Assembly (NCBI RefSeq): GCF_001411555.2
Contig: NC_049908.1
Span: forward strand, 27,628,724 to 27,692,723
Length of the DNA: 64,000 bases
From: Juglans regia
Lineage: Eukaryota > Streptophyta > Magnoliopsida > Fagales > Juglandaceae
Direction: 5' to 3'
Positions 23,016-35,403 of the stretch are shown in pieces (the stretch's first letter is position 1; each line of letters starts with the position of its first letter). A program made the position numbers and the translations under genes. The notes under the pieces are model-generated. The model made no database searches and was not told the origin of the DNA. It was given only the letters and a program-made list of their open reading frames with translations.

Positions 23016-25118
23016 CAGGGGCTATTTACATAGTCCCTCCCCCCTTGTGAATGATACTTGACTCAAAAAGAACAAAAAATCTCTCTCTCTCATTAGGTTC
23101 TCTCTAGTTACAGTATCTAGGTTGTGGAATATTATGTAGGTGTTGCTCTGGTATATTATCTCGTAGCACACTCCACCTTCGTCGAGAGGATTTGGGATGA
23201 AAAATGACGTTAGAGAATCTATGGAACAACTGCACTAGATCTACGATTTACCGACGAGTTAATATCGCTTCCACTGTGTATGCCTTGATCTAGTATTTCT
23301 AATAATGCAGATTCTTAAGAACATGAGTATTATTTTGAATATGGTTTTAATAATTAAGAACGTGATTCTTAAGATTCGTTTTTTCTTTTGCAAGCAGCTA
23401 GTTCTACTTTAAATAGATTGTTTTTAGCTTAAATTAATAGATTCACCTTCAAGATATCATAAGACAGACATATCAAATATATATAAATTAGCTTTTCTTC
23501 CAACATGCATGCTACTTTGGAATTAGGGGATGAGGTTTTTCTGAAACTAGCCGGCCCAAAGTCATAAACATTAACGTTTTTGTTCTTCTGTTAAAATCAC
23601 CTAGCTAGATCGATCAATAACGTATTGAGCGTTCTAAGACACAAGAAATATTGACTTATTTCTTAGGTAAAATCATCTAAAATTCACAAATTAAAGATGT
23701 GCTAATATATATTTATATTGATGATTATAGGATTATGAACTGCGTATAGATGTCACGTACGTTTGGCGAACGTCCTATAACTCATTATATAAAGAAAGAA
23801 AGAAAGGACATATTCTTTAAGTTTTGACGTTTTAATTAGCCTGCATGCATTAATTCTCCTCTCTTACTATTAGTTTGACAGACAACATTATTCTTTAAGT
23901 TTAAGATCAATGTTTATGTTTCGCTTTTACTTTAAATAAATTGAGTATCGATCCCTTTTACTTTAAATTAATAGATTATAGACATGACCGCAAAACATGA
24001 GATCATGTGTGCATCAAACTGCATATAATTAATGCTTTTCTCCGGATGACCACATGTTAGTTTGGAAGGGGAATGCGTTTAATTTTCAGAAACTAGCCCA
24101 GCAATATCATAAATAATTTTTCTTTTTTCTTTTTAATTTTAACTTGATCACATGTTTGCGGAAATTATAAAGTAATTATAAATAAATAATGAAAACTAGA
24201 AAGAATTTTTTTACTTTTATTGATTATCAATGTGTAAAGCGTTTTATAAATCTAGCTATTTTACTTTTTCTTTGCATTCACTCTCTAACAAGATTTTTTT
24301 TCTCTACTTTTCATGTTCAGATTCCCTAAATAAAAATTAGCTAGTGCGACAGCATATTTCTGTATAATTTTCAATGATTCTTTTATTCGATAATGAACGG
24401 CCAGGAATTGTAGGAAATATATAAGGATTGGCCGGGATTGATTATAAAAAAGAGTAATACTATATATAATCGTAAAGTATGCAATTACTGAACATGATGC
24501 ATCACTTTGAATTAACCTATGCGTGGGATAAAAGCAGGATCGATGTGGCCGGCAACCTTCTGATTTTCAATCTTGTGCAGGAAGTGCATGTAGTGCTAGC
24601 TTTTTTCTCTATTTAAAGGTTGTGAGATATCTCCTAATTATTTGGTTCTTTTTAAAAAGAGATTATAACTATTACTATTTTTTTCAATTTAAGAGGAGCA
24701 TGAAATACCTAATATTTAAGTTTTAAGAAAATATTATTTGTCATCCACACACCATACATTAACATACATGTGATTTTGTCAAATTTATCCTTCTATTTAA
24801 ACACACATATTGTTTAAATAGAATGGTAAAAGTGACAAATCACGTCATGTTGATGAGTGGTGTATGAGATGATAATTGTAGAATTTTTCAAGATTTAAGG
24901 TGCAAAATCTATACGCAACTTTAACAGTACATGATATATTCTATTTCAATTTCTATATATTCCATTTTAAAGGAATAATTTGGTCTGTAACCTCAGTGCT
25001 TTGCCCCGATCGATTAACATGATATGCCTCCTTGTGCAATATTTTTAAGGAATAAGTACTATTTGTGCTATATATAACAAATTACTTGATATTTGCTCAT
25101 TCCCTTACTAATTTTGTC

Positions 25119-25152
<34 letters not shown>

Positions 25153-25500
25153 GCTTTGTTTAATGAAAATCACATGACATTTTTTTTAATTTAAAATATA
25201 CTGAAATTTATAAAAATTATTTTTAAAAGTTCAAATAAAAAATGAGAGAAATTAGGATAATTAAATTTAATTAACACGGGTCGTTGTACATATTCGATCT
25301 AATTAGTGGTATCTTGTACCGTTAAAAAATAATAGATGGTTAACGAAAATATATTATATTTAAACGCAAGTTTTTTCAAACTCAAAATTAGTTTCATAAA
25401 TCCTAAAAGTTAAGATCACTCTGTGTAAATCAATGAAAACTCTTGAAATGAAGTTGCATTTTACCTTTTTACACCATTAATAGAGGAGGACTGTGCTTAC
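23016..25500. other. Intergenic region between the Copia element and ankyrin copy 3
   Basis: No gene is supported. About 23390-23600 and 23880-24110 are diverged direct repeats of each other (AAATTAATAGATT, then TAGTTTGGAA-like and GAAACTAGCC words). A MITE lies at 24735-24890 and a (TA)n tract at about 25121-25150. Sequence from about 24680 to 25500 recurs in inverted orientation at 39370-39870, which shows it belongs to the duplicated unit. Confidence 0.5.
24735..24890. repeat. MITE with long inverted repeats upstream of ankyrin copy 3
   Basis: CATCCACACACCATACATTA at the left mirrors TGATGAGTGGTGTATGAGATG-like sequence at the right. The inner parts (TTCTATTTAAACA and TGTTTAAATAGAA) form a perfect palindromic centre. 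The element folds into one long hairpin. The inverted paralogous copy near 39840 lacks it. Confidence 0.6.
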
Positions 25501-25521
25501 GTACGTGTGTGCATGCGCGTG

Positions 25522-25528
25522 TATAAAT
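25522..25528 (+). promoter_or_regulatory. TATA box of ankyrin copy 3
   Basis: TATAAAT in the context GCGTGTATAAATGATCAGCA lies 107 bases before the ATG. It corresponds to the boxes at 2130 and 42584. Confidence 0.6.
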
Positions 25529-25628
25529 GATCAGCACACATGCATGCATGCACCCAGCCCTAACATGAAGCACCATTCTATATATCTAGCTTCCAATAAT
25601 ATTAGAAATACGTAGAAAGGAGAGAGAC

Positions 25629-26174
25629 ATGGAATATTCCATCGTCCAAGGTTCGAGTCCAGAAGAGGGGAAGACCTTGTTCGAAATGGCCATGAAAGGG
25701 AAATGGAGTGAAGTCGTGGATACATGTACGGAAAACCCATTTCTTCTATCGGCCGGTGGTATCACCAGGACAAAGGACACACTATTACACCTAGCTGTCT
25801 CTGAAGGCCAAGAAAAGACGGTCCTGGAAATTACAAAGGTCATATCGGAACTACCAATTAGTAAGGAGTTTGTTGGACGTAGAAACGATGGAGGGAATAC
25901 CGCTCTTCATCTTGCTGCAGTGGTGGGGAATGTTGCCATGTGTAAGTGCTTAGCAGGGATTGATTCTTCGTTGATCGTTGCACGTAATGAAGACGGAGAA
26001 ACTCCTCTTTCATTGGCAGTGCTCTTTGGTAAAAACCAAGCATTCATATGTCTTACCCAAATGCTTATGCTGGATAAGGAGCGATTTAGCCATTCCAAAA
26101 CGATGAAATATGGTACTCACGGGTACACGATTCTTCACTACGCCATTAATGGAGACCATTATGGTGAGACCGGA

Positions 26175-26218
<44 letters not shown>

Positions 26219-29200
26219 TATTGTGACCTGAAATGTTTTTTGCTTTCACTTTTATATCATTATTAATTATTAATTAGTTTATATTAATCATGATTTCCTA
26301 TGTAAATATTAAAGACTTAATGCTTCGATCGCTTTTCACATGACAGATTTGGCATTGGACATAATTAAATTGTACGGTGAACGAGGTTATAACGTTAACG
26401 TTGCTAATGAGGAAGGAATCACGCCTTTCCATCTACTAGCGGGCAAGCCTTCGGCTTTCCCAAGCGGGAGTCTTCTTCTTCTTGGATGGTGCAAAACAAT
26501 CATATATCACTGTATATATCCCCAACTCATCACCGCGTTCAGAGAGAAAAAAAAAAAAAAAAAATCTCTTTCAAGCACTTTTAGTTCAAAAGCTAGGTAA
26601 CTGATCATGATAAAAATAATAAATAAAACAATATGTCGGTTGATACATTAAGGTCGAGGTATATATATATATATGAAAGAATGATAATGAAATGGATAAA
26701 TGAATCATGTATGGAATTTGTCTTGTAGGATATATGATTTTTTTCTTTTTTGTATTACTTATCCTTTGCTGTTACTTTGGAATTAGGCATGATTGTTGAT
26801 GAGCACGACGTGGAACAAAATCATGATCACCCGATAGAAAGGAACTACAGAGCATGCGTCAACTTCTTACTATTGTTTCGGAATTTGGTTAGATTAATTG
26901 GTATGTATATATATTTTTCTTTTCTTTTCTTAACTGGTAATTTCCTATATACATCATATCGTAGGATGATCACAAAAACACTAGGGGAAGTCAAATTTGA
27001 GCCACTAGCCTCTAGTTTACCATACCGCCGGCTTTAGCTAGCAGTTTAAAGGAATAAATCGGCCGGACGTTGCAAATGAAAACATTTGTTCATGAAAAAC
27101 TTGATTGAGTATGACTTGTTCAATAATTGCACCAAGCTTGAACAAAAACTTGTGCTAATTTATTTAGCGATTTGAACTTATTTAAACTAGTCATGCAACG
27201 TCTTGTATAACGTCCTCGTATAACTTTTTAGAAAATTTCTAATAGTCATCCCCTATACTACACACCAATATGTGATTTATCATTTTTGTTATTCTATTTA
27301 AATATATACATATTGATGTGTAAATATATGTATTTAAATATAATAACAATAATGACAAATCAGATGTTGGTGTGTGATGTGGAAATGATAAGTAGTATTT
27401 CTCAATTTTTTATATACTATTTTTATAGTATTGTTTTTAATTTTAAAATGAAACCAACTTAAATTTGAACAAATAGGATGGAATCATGTTTCGTCTGATG
27501 TGATAGATGTTTTTAAACTCCCACGAATATAAGTGCATATATATATATATATATATGTATCAATGTATATGTAAACTCATCAAACTATATACATAAATGG
27601 AAAATTAATTGGTTTGTCAAAATATTTAGAAAAAGTCATTACATATGATATACATAATCTATTTTGTGATAAAAAAAACCATATAATTTATTACAAACAC
27701 AGCATTCTTAGTTAATTACCTTTTCTAAATTCATATATTTATAGTTTACCTGATTAACTTAAATATATAACCTCACCATTATTAATTAGTAAATTAGTCA
27801 AGCAACAAATAAGGCTAATATGTAAATGGACAATGCTTAAACATAGACATATATAGAACATTAATTATAAGTTGATGGACAATGTTCTATATATGCATGT
27901 TGTCATAATTCATTTGCTATATATGCGGTATTGACCGAAACTTATTTTTCTTTTCTCAAGTACAAGTCGCTATCAGATGTAAGGTTAGAGAACAGAGAGA
28001 TGAAGAGAGCCCTGAAACACAGCCCGAAAATCCAGGCAAGCAATGCAGTCATGGTGTTATTTCATCAAGTATTATTTTTGAATAGGAGTTTTATAATCTA
28101 ATAGAATAATGCTATTACTCTTCTTCAATTTGTTTCTTCATTTTGACTGTTTATTTATTTAATTTTTTTTAATGATTAAAGAAGTGATCACTGTGTTTTG
28201 GTATTTTGTTTTTTAAAAAAATGTTTAAACATGTTTAAAAAATGCTTAAAATAAAAAGTAAAAAAAAAGTACAATTTGCAATAGGGCCGGGGCACACCAA
28301 GCAGGCAAATTGAGGCACTACTATAATATAAAATACCACTCATCAAGTGATGTTTGGATAATTTTTTTTCTTTTGTATTTTTTTTTTGTAAGCCTAACAT
28401 TTCATCTGTTTTGTAATTAGAATGAATTACTTGTATTTTCTACAGAACTCAGAACTCAGAATGGAGCTTGGAAGCATCGATTTTCTCCGGCTATCTATGG
28501 CCTTTTCTACAAAATTTTCAAGCTTGCAAACAGGACAATGGTCATAGTTCTAATTGCTCTAGGTATATATAGTATAGAACAGAAGTAACTAATATTAATT
28601 TATTGAAAAGTTCACAGAGATTCTGGGAATAATTATATATTTTTTGTGTCCTTAAATTACCGATTGTTATGGTTATGTCATGTGCATTCTTAATGATCAT
28701 GTATACAATAGCATTCATGTCTATTTCTTAATTATGGTATTTTGTATATGATGACGCTAACAAGGAATTCCCACGATAAGAAAGATATATGAGGAGAAAA
28801 AGAAGCACAAGTTGTCCATTCTGATCATGAACGAACTTCTAAGGAGTACTGTCGATGAGGTGTACGAATATTATTACCGTGGGTCGAAGAAGGCCTTGCA
28901 CCCGTCAGATACAGCCACAGTAGATCCGGATGAAATAGATCCATATCTCGATGAAGATGACACCCAAACAGGTAATCCAGTCATGGACTAACCTTCTCCA
29001 AAACTCAGATCTAACTTTTTCCTGGACCTGCATGCAGTTCTGTTCTTGTAAACGGCATGCCCAAGATGGTAGAGAAGACCCTTCTTGGGTGCTTCGAACA
29101 CTGATCATGTGAAGGAAAAAGTTTTTTAGAAATATATTTTTTATTTTAATTTAAAGATGTTTGGATTTAAAATGTTTTTTTTTTTTTTTAAATATTGAAT

Positions 29201-30319
29201 ATTTCTGATCCGTTGCCAACTTGCGAAATATTTCTTATATATTAGTTACAAAGCTAATTATTATTCTTATTAGTAATTTTGTTATTGTTCTTATATTACT
29301 AGAGACTCCTATTTTAATTGCTGCTCGAAATGGCATTTCCGAAATTGTGGAGAAAATTCTGGAACTGTTTCCGATTGCCATACATGACATGAATGAAGAA
29401 AACAAGAATGTAATGTTGTTGGCGGTGCAGTACAGACAACCACATGTATTTCAAATCCTGCTACAGAAAAATATCATGATCAGAGACAGGGTGTTACGGG
29501 TGGTGGATAAAAGTGGGAATAATGCAGCTCATCTCGCAGCTGAGCTTGGAGCATATAGGCCTTGGCTGATTCCCGGGGAAGCCTTGCAAATGCAATGGGA
29601 AATGAAATGGTTTGAGGTACACATATAGAAAAACCTATATATATATATATATTTGAAATAATTAATTGTTGTCGTGTGCGTACTTGATGCTCGGCTTCAT
29701 GCAGTTCGTGACACAGAACATTCCCTCTAACCTTCTTACCCGCTGCAACAACGACGGCAAGACCCCTGAGGAACTGTTCATCGAGAATCACAAGCAGCTC
29801 GTCAAGGACGGTGGCAAATGGTTAATTAAAACCTCCGAATCCTACTCCCTTGTCGCTGCACTTATAGCCACTGTGGCATTTGCCAGCTCCACCGCAGTTC
29901 CTGGAGGCGTCAAGGAGGATAATGGCAGTCCAACATTGGAAAACAGAACCCCATTCCACCTCTTTGCCATCTCATCACTCATCGCACTCTGCTTCTCGGT
30001 CACGGCTTTGGTCACATTCCTCTCCATCTTAACATCAAGGAATAAAGAAAAGGATTTCGGAAAGGACTTACCAACGAAGCTCTTGATAGGTTTAACGTCC
30101 TTGTTCTTTTCCATAGCTGCAGTGCTGATTACATTCTGCTCGGGACATTTCTTTGTGATAGACGAAAAGTTGAAATATGTGGCGTATCCAGTGTATGCGG
30201 CAACCTGCCTACCGGTAACTTTTTTTGCTGTGATGCAGTTTCCGCTGTATTTTGATCTTATTGAATCTACCTTCAAGAAGGTGCCACGACGTAGCTACAA
30301 GGCGTCCGTTCTGATCTAA
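25629..30319 (+). CDS. Ankyrin-repeat PGG-domain membrane protein (ACD6/ITN1-like), copy 3
   Basis: Eight exons join in frame to 713 aa: 25629-26163, 26347-26511, 26787-26900, 27961-28035, 28446-28562, 28765-28971, 29303-29616 and 29705-30319. It begins MEYSIVQGSSPEEGK. Ankyrin repeats are [46 protein letters not shown] and ITPFHLLAGKPS. The second block is in the seventh exon (PILIAARNG, VMLLAVQYRQP, NNAAHLAAELG). VPGG is at residues 574-577, followed by three more membrane segments. Compared with copies 1 and 2 it lacks the small linker exon 7, and its exon 3 is only 38 codons. The intron after exon 4 begins with GC. A (TA)n tract follows the first donor. It is most like copy 4 and like the inverted pseudogene at 34.4 kb. 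Confidence 0.9.
27240..27405. repeat. MITE-like inverted repeat in intron 3 of copy 3
   Basis: The left arm (CTACACACCAATATGTGATT) pairs with the right arm (TGACAAATCAGATGTTGGTG), with palindromic AT-rich sequence between. It is the same family as 24735-24890 and 3410-3606. Confidence 0.5.
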
Positions 30320-30420
30320 GTAATGTTTGATTTGTTTTGGGAAAAAGGAAAAAAGATCAACTGTTTGTCATATTTTCTATATTATATGTACGATGAAATT
30401 AATGTTTGAATGCATGCAAT

Positions 30421-30603
30421 TAAGGTTGTGCTTGGATAGTACTGAGGTGATTTAAGATATTTTGTGAATAATATTGAAAAAATAATGATAAAATATTAAA
30501 TAATAATAAAAAATAATGAAAAGTATATAAAAAATAATAATAAAATAATAAATAATAATGAAGTATTATCAAAATATTCTAATACCTAAACGGAGCCTTA
30601 ATT
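30421..30603. repeat. Small MITE downstream of copy 3
   Basis: The ends are imperfect inverted repeats: TTAAGGTTGTGCTTGG at the left and CTAAACGGAGCCTTAA at the right. The roughly 150-base centre is made of AATAATA runs. No coding sequence is present. Confidence 0.5.
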
Positions 30604-31092
30604 CTCTTTTTGATCTTCTTCTGTCTGATCATGCAAACCCGCCTCTGGTTTCTTTGTGCCGTAGATGAAGCATGAGTTTTTGCGTTTCAAACTACATGCA
30701 GCATCTCTCCCAAAAAAACAACGAACCAGCATACTTGCTATGCGGCTTGCATACCATTGCACGTCCCAAGTTGTTTATTCCAATGAAAAGATCAAGAAAA
30801 GGAAAGGTGAACGTTTAATTTCTAGCTAGAGTCTTGAGGCAGGCAAATATACTGCACCACATCAGCATGCATTCACTAATTAGCATTTACTAAATGATTG
30901 TTTTTATTTTTTTATTTTATTGTTTTAAGTTTTATTATTCTAACCGTTGGGCATTTCCACCGGAGCCCCAGCACACATGCAGGCGGTACTGTTGCAGTCA
31001 TATTGTCGCACCGTTTTATCTCTCTCTTTCTAATTATCTTTTATCTCTGTAACTCCAATCAGCATACGTATGTTTCTCTTTTAACCATTGCT
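30604..31092. other. Intergenic stretch after ankyrin copy 3
   Basis: I see no gene here. The sequence ends against the CACTA remnant that begins at about 31093. Confidence 0.4.
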
Positions 31093-31159
31093 TGATTTTG
31101 GAACAACGTGGTAATGATCCCGCATTAGTTTCTTTTAAAGTATATGCATTGACCCGTGG

Positions 31160-31735
31160 TCCCTCACATAAAGCATTTTGATATACTGCATGCATAGTTC
31201 GAAGTTATAGATTTCACACTATGGACCGTGAACTTAATCGAAAGATGCAAAACTGTGACATGTTGGTTGAGGGAAGTCATGGAACAGATGATATTGACTA
31301 CTATAGTGTCATACATGACATTATCAGATTAAAATACCTAGGTGAGAATGTGACATATGTTTTTAAATGTGATTGGTGGGATATAGGCGGTGGTCGGGTT
31401 TCGATACATAGGGATAATCACTTTATGAGTGTCAATACTGCATGCAAATTATACGAATATGATCCAATTGTATTGGTTTCTCAAGCTACCTAAGTTTATT
31501 ACTTGGTTGATCCAAGGAAAGGGGTCGATGAAGATAGTGAAGAGATAACTTGACGAGTCGTACAAAAATTTGTGCCTCAAAATATATATCATGCAGGAAT
31601 GGTAGCGGATCATGACTATAATGGAGATGAAGATGACACTTATGTTATAGAGGTCTACTAGGAAGATGGAGAGGTTATAAATTTATTTGTTGACCTCGGT
31701 GCACTTGAACTAATCCCCTTATGTAGAGATGCCGT
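31160..31735 (+). pseudogene. CACTA TNP2 C-terminal (DUF4216) fragment
   Basis: An open stretch of 90 codons at 31221-31493 contains VEGSHGTDDIDYYSV, VFKCDWWDIGGGR and SVNTACKLYE. The homologue on the minus strand at 52435-53262 continues with ATQVYYLIDP, but here a TAA follows VSQAT and two further stops occur before 31735. It is a non-functional remnant. Confidence 0.7.
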
Positions 31736-32648
31736 GTAAAGTCCCAGTTCCCAAGGATCCGGAGAGTTAATTCATATTACCTGATAATCAACTCCAACAC
31801 TGTTAATATACTTCTAAATGCTCCAATGCAAATGTTAACACTTTCAATTTAAATAATCACAAAAACTCATTTATCAAATCCTCGATATCAAAAAAATTAT
31901 CAACTTCTATACAAGTCACATAAACTCAAATTTCCATAATATAATAAGACTTTAAATTTTCAATATTATAAAGAAATTTTTATTCAAATTAATTTCCTCA
32001 ATATAATCAATTCTTCAAAATGTCACATCATCAGAACACAATAAAATTTCTTAATAAAAATCACCAATACTCATCAAAACTTTCTATTCTTAATCTACTA
32101 TTCTTAAGTCATCTCACCTAATGCTTAATTAGTCTTGATCCTTAGCTGAAATATCCAAAATCATCTGAAAATAATGGAGATAAGGGAATGAGTTATCAAC
32201 AACTCAGTAAACAGAGAATATATATTAATATATAAACATGAGCATTTATCAAACTTTGAAATGCTGAACAAAATACAAAATCGAATGCAAAATCAGAAAA
32301 CTTTTTTTCATAATACAAAATCGAAATATGTTTCAAAAAAAATATAAGAGCGAAACTTTCAAAAAACATTTTTATTCAAAACATCATTGGCATAGCATAA
32401 CTAAAACATCATATCAGAACAAAATTTCATATTTAAACACAATGGTAGGGTTGTGCATTCTGTAGAAAGCCAAACAAAACATAAATCACCATGAATATCA
32501 AAGCGAATGCACTCAGAACCAAAAATCACTATTATATCTCGTGGTGAGCCAGATGTCACTATTGTATCTTGTGACAGGGCTAGAGGTCGCTATTGTATCT
32601 TGTGACAAGGCTAGAGGACACTATTGTATCCCGTGACAGGCCACATAT
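31735..32648. mobile_element. Non-coding insertion in the CACTA remnant, possible solo LTR
   Basis: The CACTA-like reading frame is broken at AGATGCCG and a foreign block follows, starting TGTAAAGTCCCAGTTCCC and ending GTGACAGGCCA. TG and CA ends suggest an LTR, but I could not find a matching 5-bp target duplication. Near the right end is a short tandem repeat. Confidence 0.35.
32530..32645. repeat. Tandem repeat, unit about 38 bp, three copies
   Basis: CACTATTGTATCTTGTGACA, GCTATTGTATCTTGTGACAA and CACTATTGTATCCCGTGACA recur every 37-39 bases, joined by GGCTAGAGG-type linkers. Confidence 0.7.
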
Positions 32649-33940
32649 CAGAGCGAGGATGATAATGAGTATGAAGATCTACTTGATGATGGTCTCACAG
32701 ACGATCAAGTGCGTTTGCTAGTGAGAGACCCTTCGGCTCCTAATGATGGGAGTAAGGTGATCCGACAGGCTGATTGTATAGCATTTTTCATAATGCTTAA
32801 TTTGATTGTTGGCTATAACATCAATCTGAAAAAATACAAGACTGATTTTGGGATCGATTGAGCCAGATTTTTGCTACAGATAGCACGGGGGGACCCCATT
32901 GATCTGTCATTGTATTTATTCCTCTACATTCAATCGGAGTCACGTTTTTCCAGTGGAGATAGTCTACTATTTGCACTGCTAATATCTAACATTCTACTCC
33001 GATCAGGGGGTTACAGTGCTATTCTTTTATGTCATAGAATAGCACCAGTGTACCAAGACCACCTACAGGTCCAGCTTCTAGTAGTACTGTCATAGTTGAG
33101 AGACAGCCTCCTGAGGCTACTTTAGATCAAGTACGAGCTTTGTTAGTGGAGTTCATTAAGCTCATCATGGAGAAGCTTAGAGATCTGGAAGGACACATTA
33201 AAATGTTACAAGAGGATGTTGATTTACTTAAGCAATAGTGATCATTTTAATTATTATTTTACTTTTTTATTTTGTATTGAACATTATATGTTTGAGATGT
33301 AATTAATGTATGGTTTTTATTTTTCGTGTTTGCTATCTTGTTTATTCTTTTCATTTTACTTGCCGTTCATGATAATATAAAAAATGATACTATCTTTAAA
33401 GTTATATTTATATAAATTTAACATAAAAGAAATCACTATAAAGTTTTGAAATTAATTACATAAAATTAATTTATGAATTTATAAATATTTTAACTCACTG
33501 CAAATCATAATATATTATATATACACATTTTTATATTTTTAAAATGATAACAAATTAATGGAAAAAATGTATATTACTTTAATGGAAAAAATATATGCAC
33601 AAATACATACTAATAAAAAAATTAATTGAAAAAAATGTCCATTCGAATAAAAAAATCTAAGTTCGAACGGTTATTAACTTTCCCCAAGAAAGATAAATTA
33701 ATTTTCCACTAATTTTATTATTCGAATAGATTATACACTGTTCGAACAGAATTAATTTTATGTTCAAATTTATTTTATTCCATTCGAACGATTTTCCTTT
33801 TTTGAGATGATTGGATATTTATTCGTTCGAAAGAATTTAGTAACTCAGACATTTTCGTCTCCAAAAATAACTTTTAGGGATGAAATTTAATTCGTCCCTA
33901 ACGAATTTCGTCCCTAAAAGTTAAATATGATCTTGTAGTG

Positions 33941-34329
33941 ATAGTAGGAGATCATGATAATTAAATTATAATGTTTAAATTATGAGTTCCTTTCCATTTT
34001 ACAATTAGATAGCATATCCCCAAAATTATAATGAAATAATGGCATACTGGAAAAGCAATGCAAATGAAGTTAGTGATTTGAGAAAATACTTTTAGTTGCT
34101 TGTATAAATTTTGTAGGGAGCATCAAATCATGTTTACTAAATGATATAAATCAATTCTATCATGTGTTTCTCTCTATGTTACACGTGGTAACGATCATTT
34201 CTCTTTCACTTGAAACAGATAGAATATAGGTCAAATTGACAGGTGAAATGATCACTCCACTCAAACACTAAATTATATATACTAAACGAATACCAAGAAG
34301 TTCAAGAGAGAATCTTGTTACTGTCGGCG
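33941..34329. other. Short intergenic stretch
   Basis: AT-rich sequence between the CACTA terminus and the inverted ankyrin copy. I see no gene or repeat in it. Confidence 0.4.
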
Positions 34330-34400
34330 TACATCATGTGGCACCGGTGTCTATTAATAATCTAAACTAATTAATAATAATATACAAGTGAAAGCAAAAA

Positions 34401-34434
<34 letters not shown>

Positions 34435-35050
34435 TCCGGTCTCACTATAATGGTGATCTCCATCAATAGCGTGGTGAAGAATCGTGGACCCGTGAGTACC
34501 ATATTTCACCATTTCGGAATTGATCAAATATGGGTCCTGATCAGCCAGCTTAAGCATTTGGGTAAGACATAGGAATGCTTGGTTTTTGCCAGAGAGCACA
34601 GCCAATAAAAGAGGAGTTTCTTCCTCTTGATTACGTGCAATGATCAACGAAGAAATCAATCCCTGCTATGCACTTACACATGGCCACATTCCCCACCACT
34701 GCAGCAAGATGAAGAGCGGTATTCCCTCGATCGTTTCTCTCTCGGACAATATAAACATTAGTTGTTCCGAAATCATCTTTGTAATTTCCAGGACCGTCTT
34801 TTCTTGGCCTGAGAGACAGCTAGCTGTAATAGTGTGTCATCTGTCCTGGTGATACTCCCGGCCAATAGAAGAAATGGGTTTTTCCGTACATCTATCCACG
34901 ACTTCACTCCATTTCCCTTTCATGGTCATATCGAACAAGGCCTTCGCCTCTTCTGGACTCTCACCTTGGACTATTCCATTTTTCTCTCCTTTCTACGTAT
35001 TTCTAATAATATTAGTGGAAGCTAGATAGAATAGAATGACTCTACTACTG
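34330..35050 (-). pseudogene. Inverted ankyrin pseudogene (exon 1 copy)
   Basis: On the minus strand from ATG 34979 this matches exon 1 of copy 3, including the 5' leader up to 35040 and the start of its intron with a TA microsatellite to about 34345. It is dead: the second codon is followed directly by TAG, and several frameshifts follow. Only the part 34659-34429 stays open (SSLIIARNQEEETPLLLAV, YGTHGSTILHHAIDGDHH). No other exon is present. The upstream flank continues at 39363 beyond the inserted Copia element. Confidence 0.8.
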
Positions 35051-35055
35051 GTGCT

Positions 35056-35403
35056 TGTAAGAGTTTTATTTAAAGTACTCTATGTCCCACACACCATCTT
35101 GATAGAACTTGGAATAACTCAAAACTTATCAGTTAATAGATGAGTTATAATTGAAGAAGAAAAATTTAAAGAGATAAGATTAATTAACTCTATATCTCTA
35201 ATCACAGTTAAAAGCAAAGTTTTAGATTGCTTGATGGCAAGAAGTTTATAAATAGCATTGAGGGGTCAAAGGGTTCTCACCTACAACATCTGTCTCTAGC
35301 CATCGAGAGAAATTAAGGAGGGTAAGTTGCTAGGGTGATCCTTCTCTTACAGTCAGATCAAATTTTTCATCAAACAGATGGAGAAATGTACGTGTTTAAT
35401 TAA
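35056..35403 (+). repeat. 5' LTR of the 35-kb Copia element, truncated
   Basis: It matches the 3' LTR (for example TATAAATAGCATTG, TCATCAAACAGATGGAGAAA) up to GTGTTTAATTA. The 3' LTR continues for about 70 further bases that are missing here. Confidence 0.75.

Larger units (their letters stand above)
31093..33940 (+). mobile_element. Truncated CACTA transposon remnant
   Basis: From 31093 the plus strand matches the DUF4216-containing part of the TNP2 gene of the large CACTA element (compare VEGSHGTDDIDYY and VSIHRDNHF). It then has an insertion (31735-32648), a degraded C-terminal coiled-coil gene ending near 33238, and short TTCGAACG motifs at 33660-33840. It ends with TGATCTTGTAGTG, which is the inverted form of CACTACAAGATCA, a CACTA terminus. 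The 5' part, including the transposase core, is missing. Its terminus differs from that of the 49.9-kb element, so it belongs to a related but distinct subfamily. Confidence 0.7.

Noticed and set aside
29842..30276. Minus-strand frame of 144 codons in the PGG exon of copy 3
   Set aside because: It is antisense to a strongly conserved coding exon. The equivalents at 18051-18317 and 49006-49428 arise the same way.
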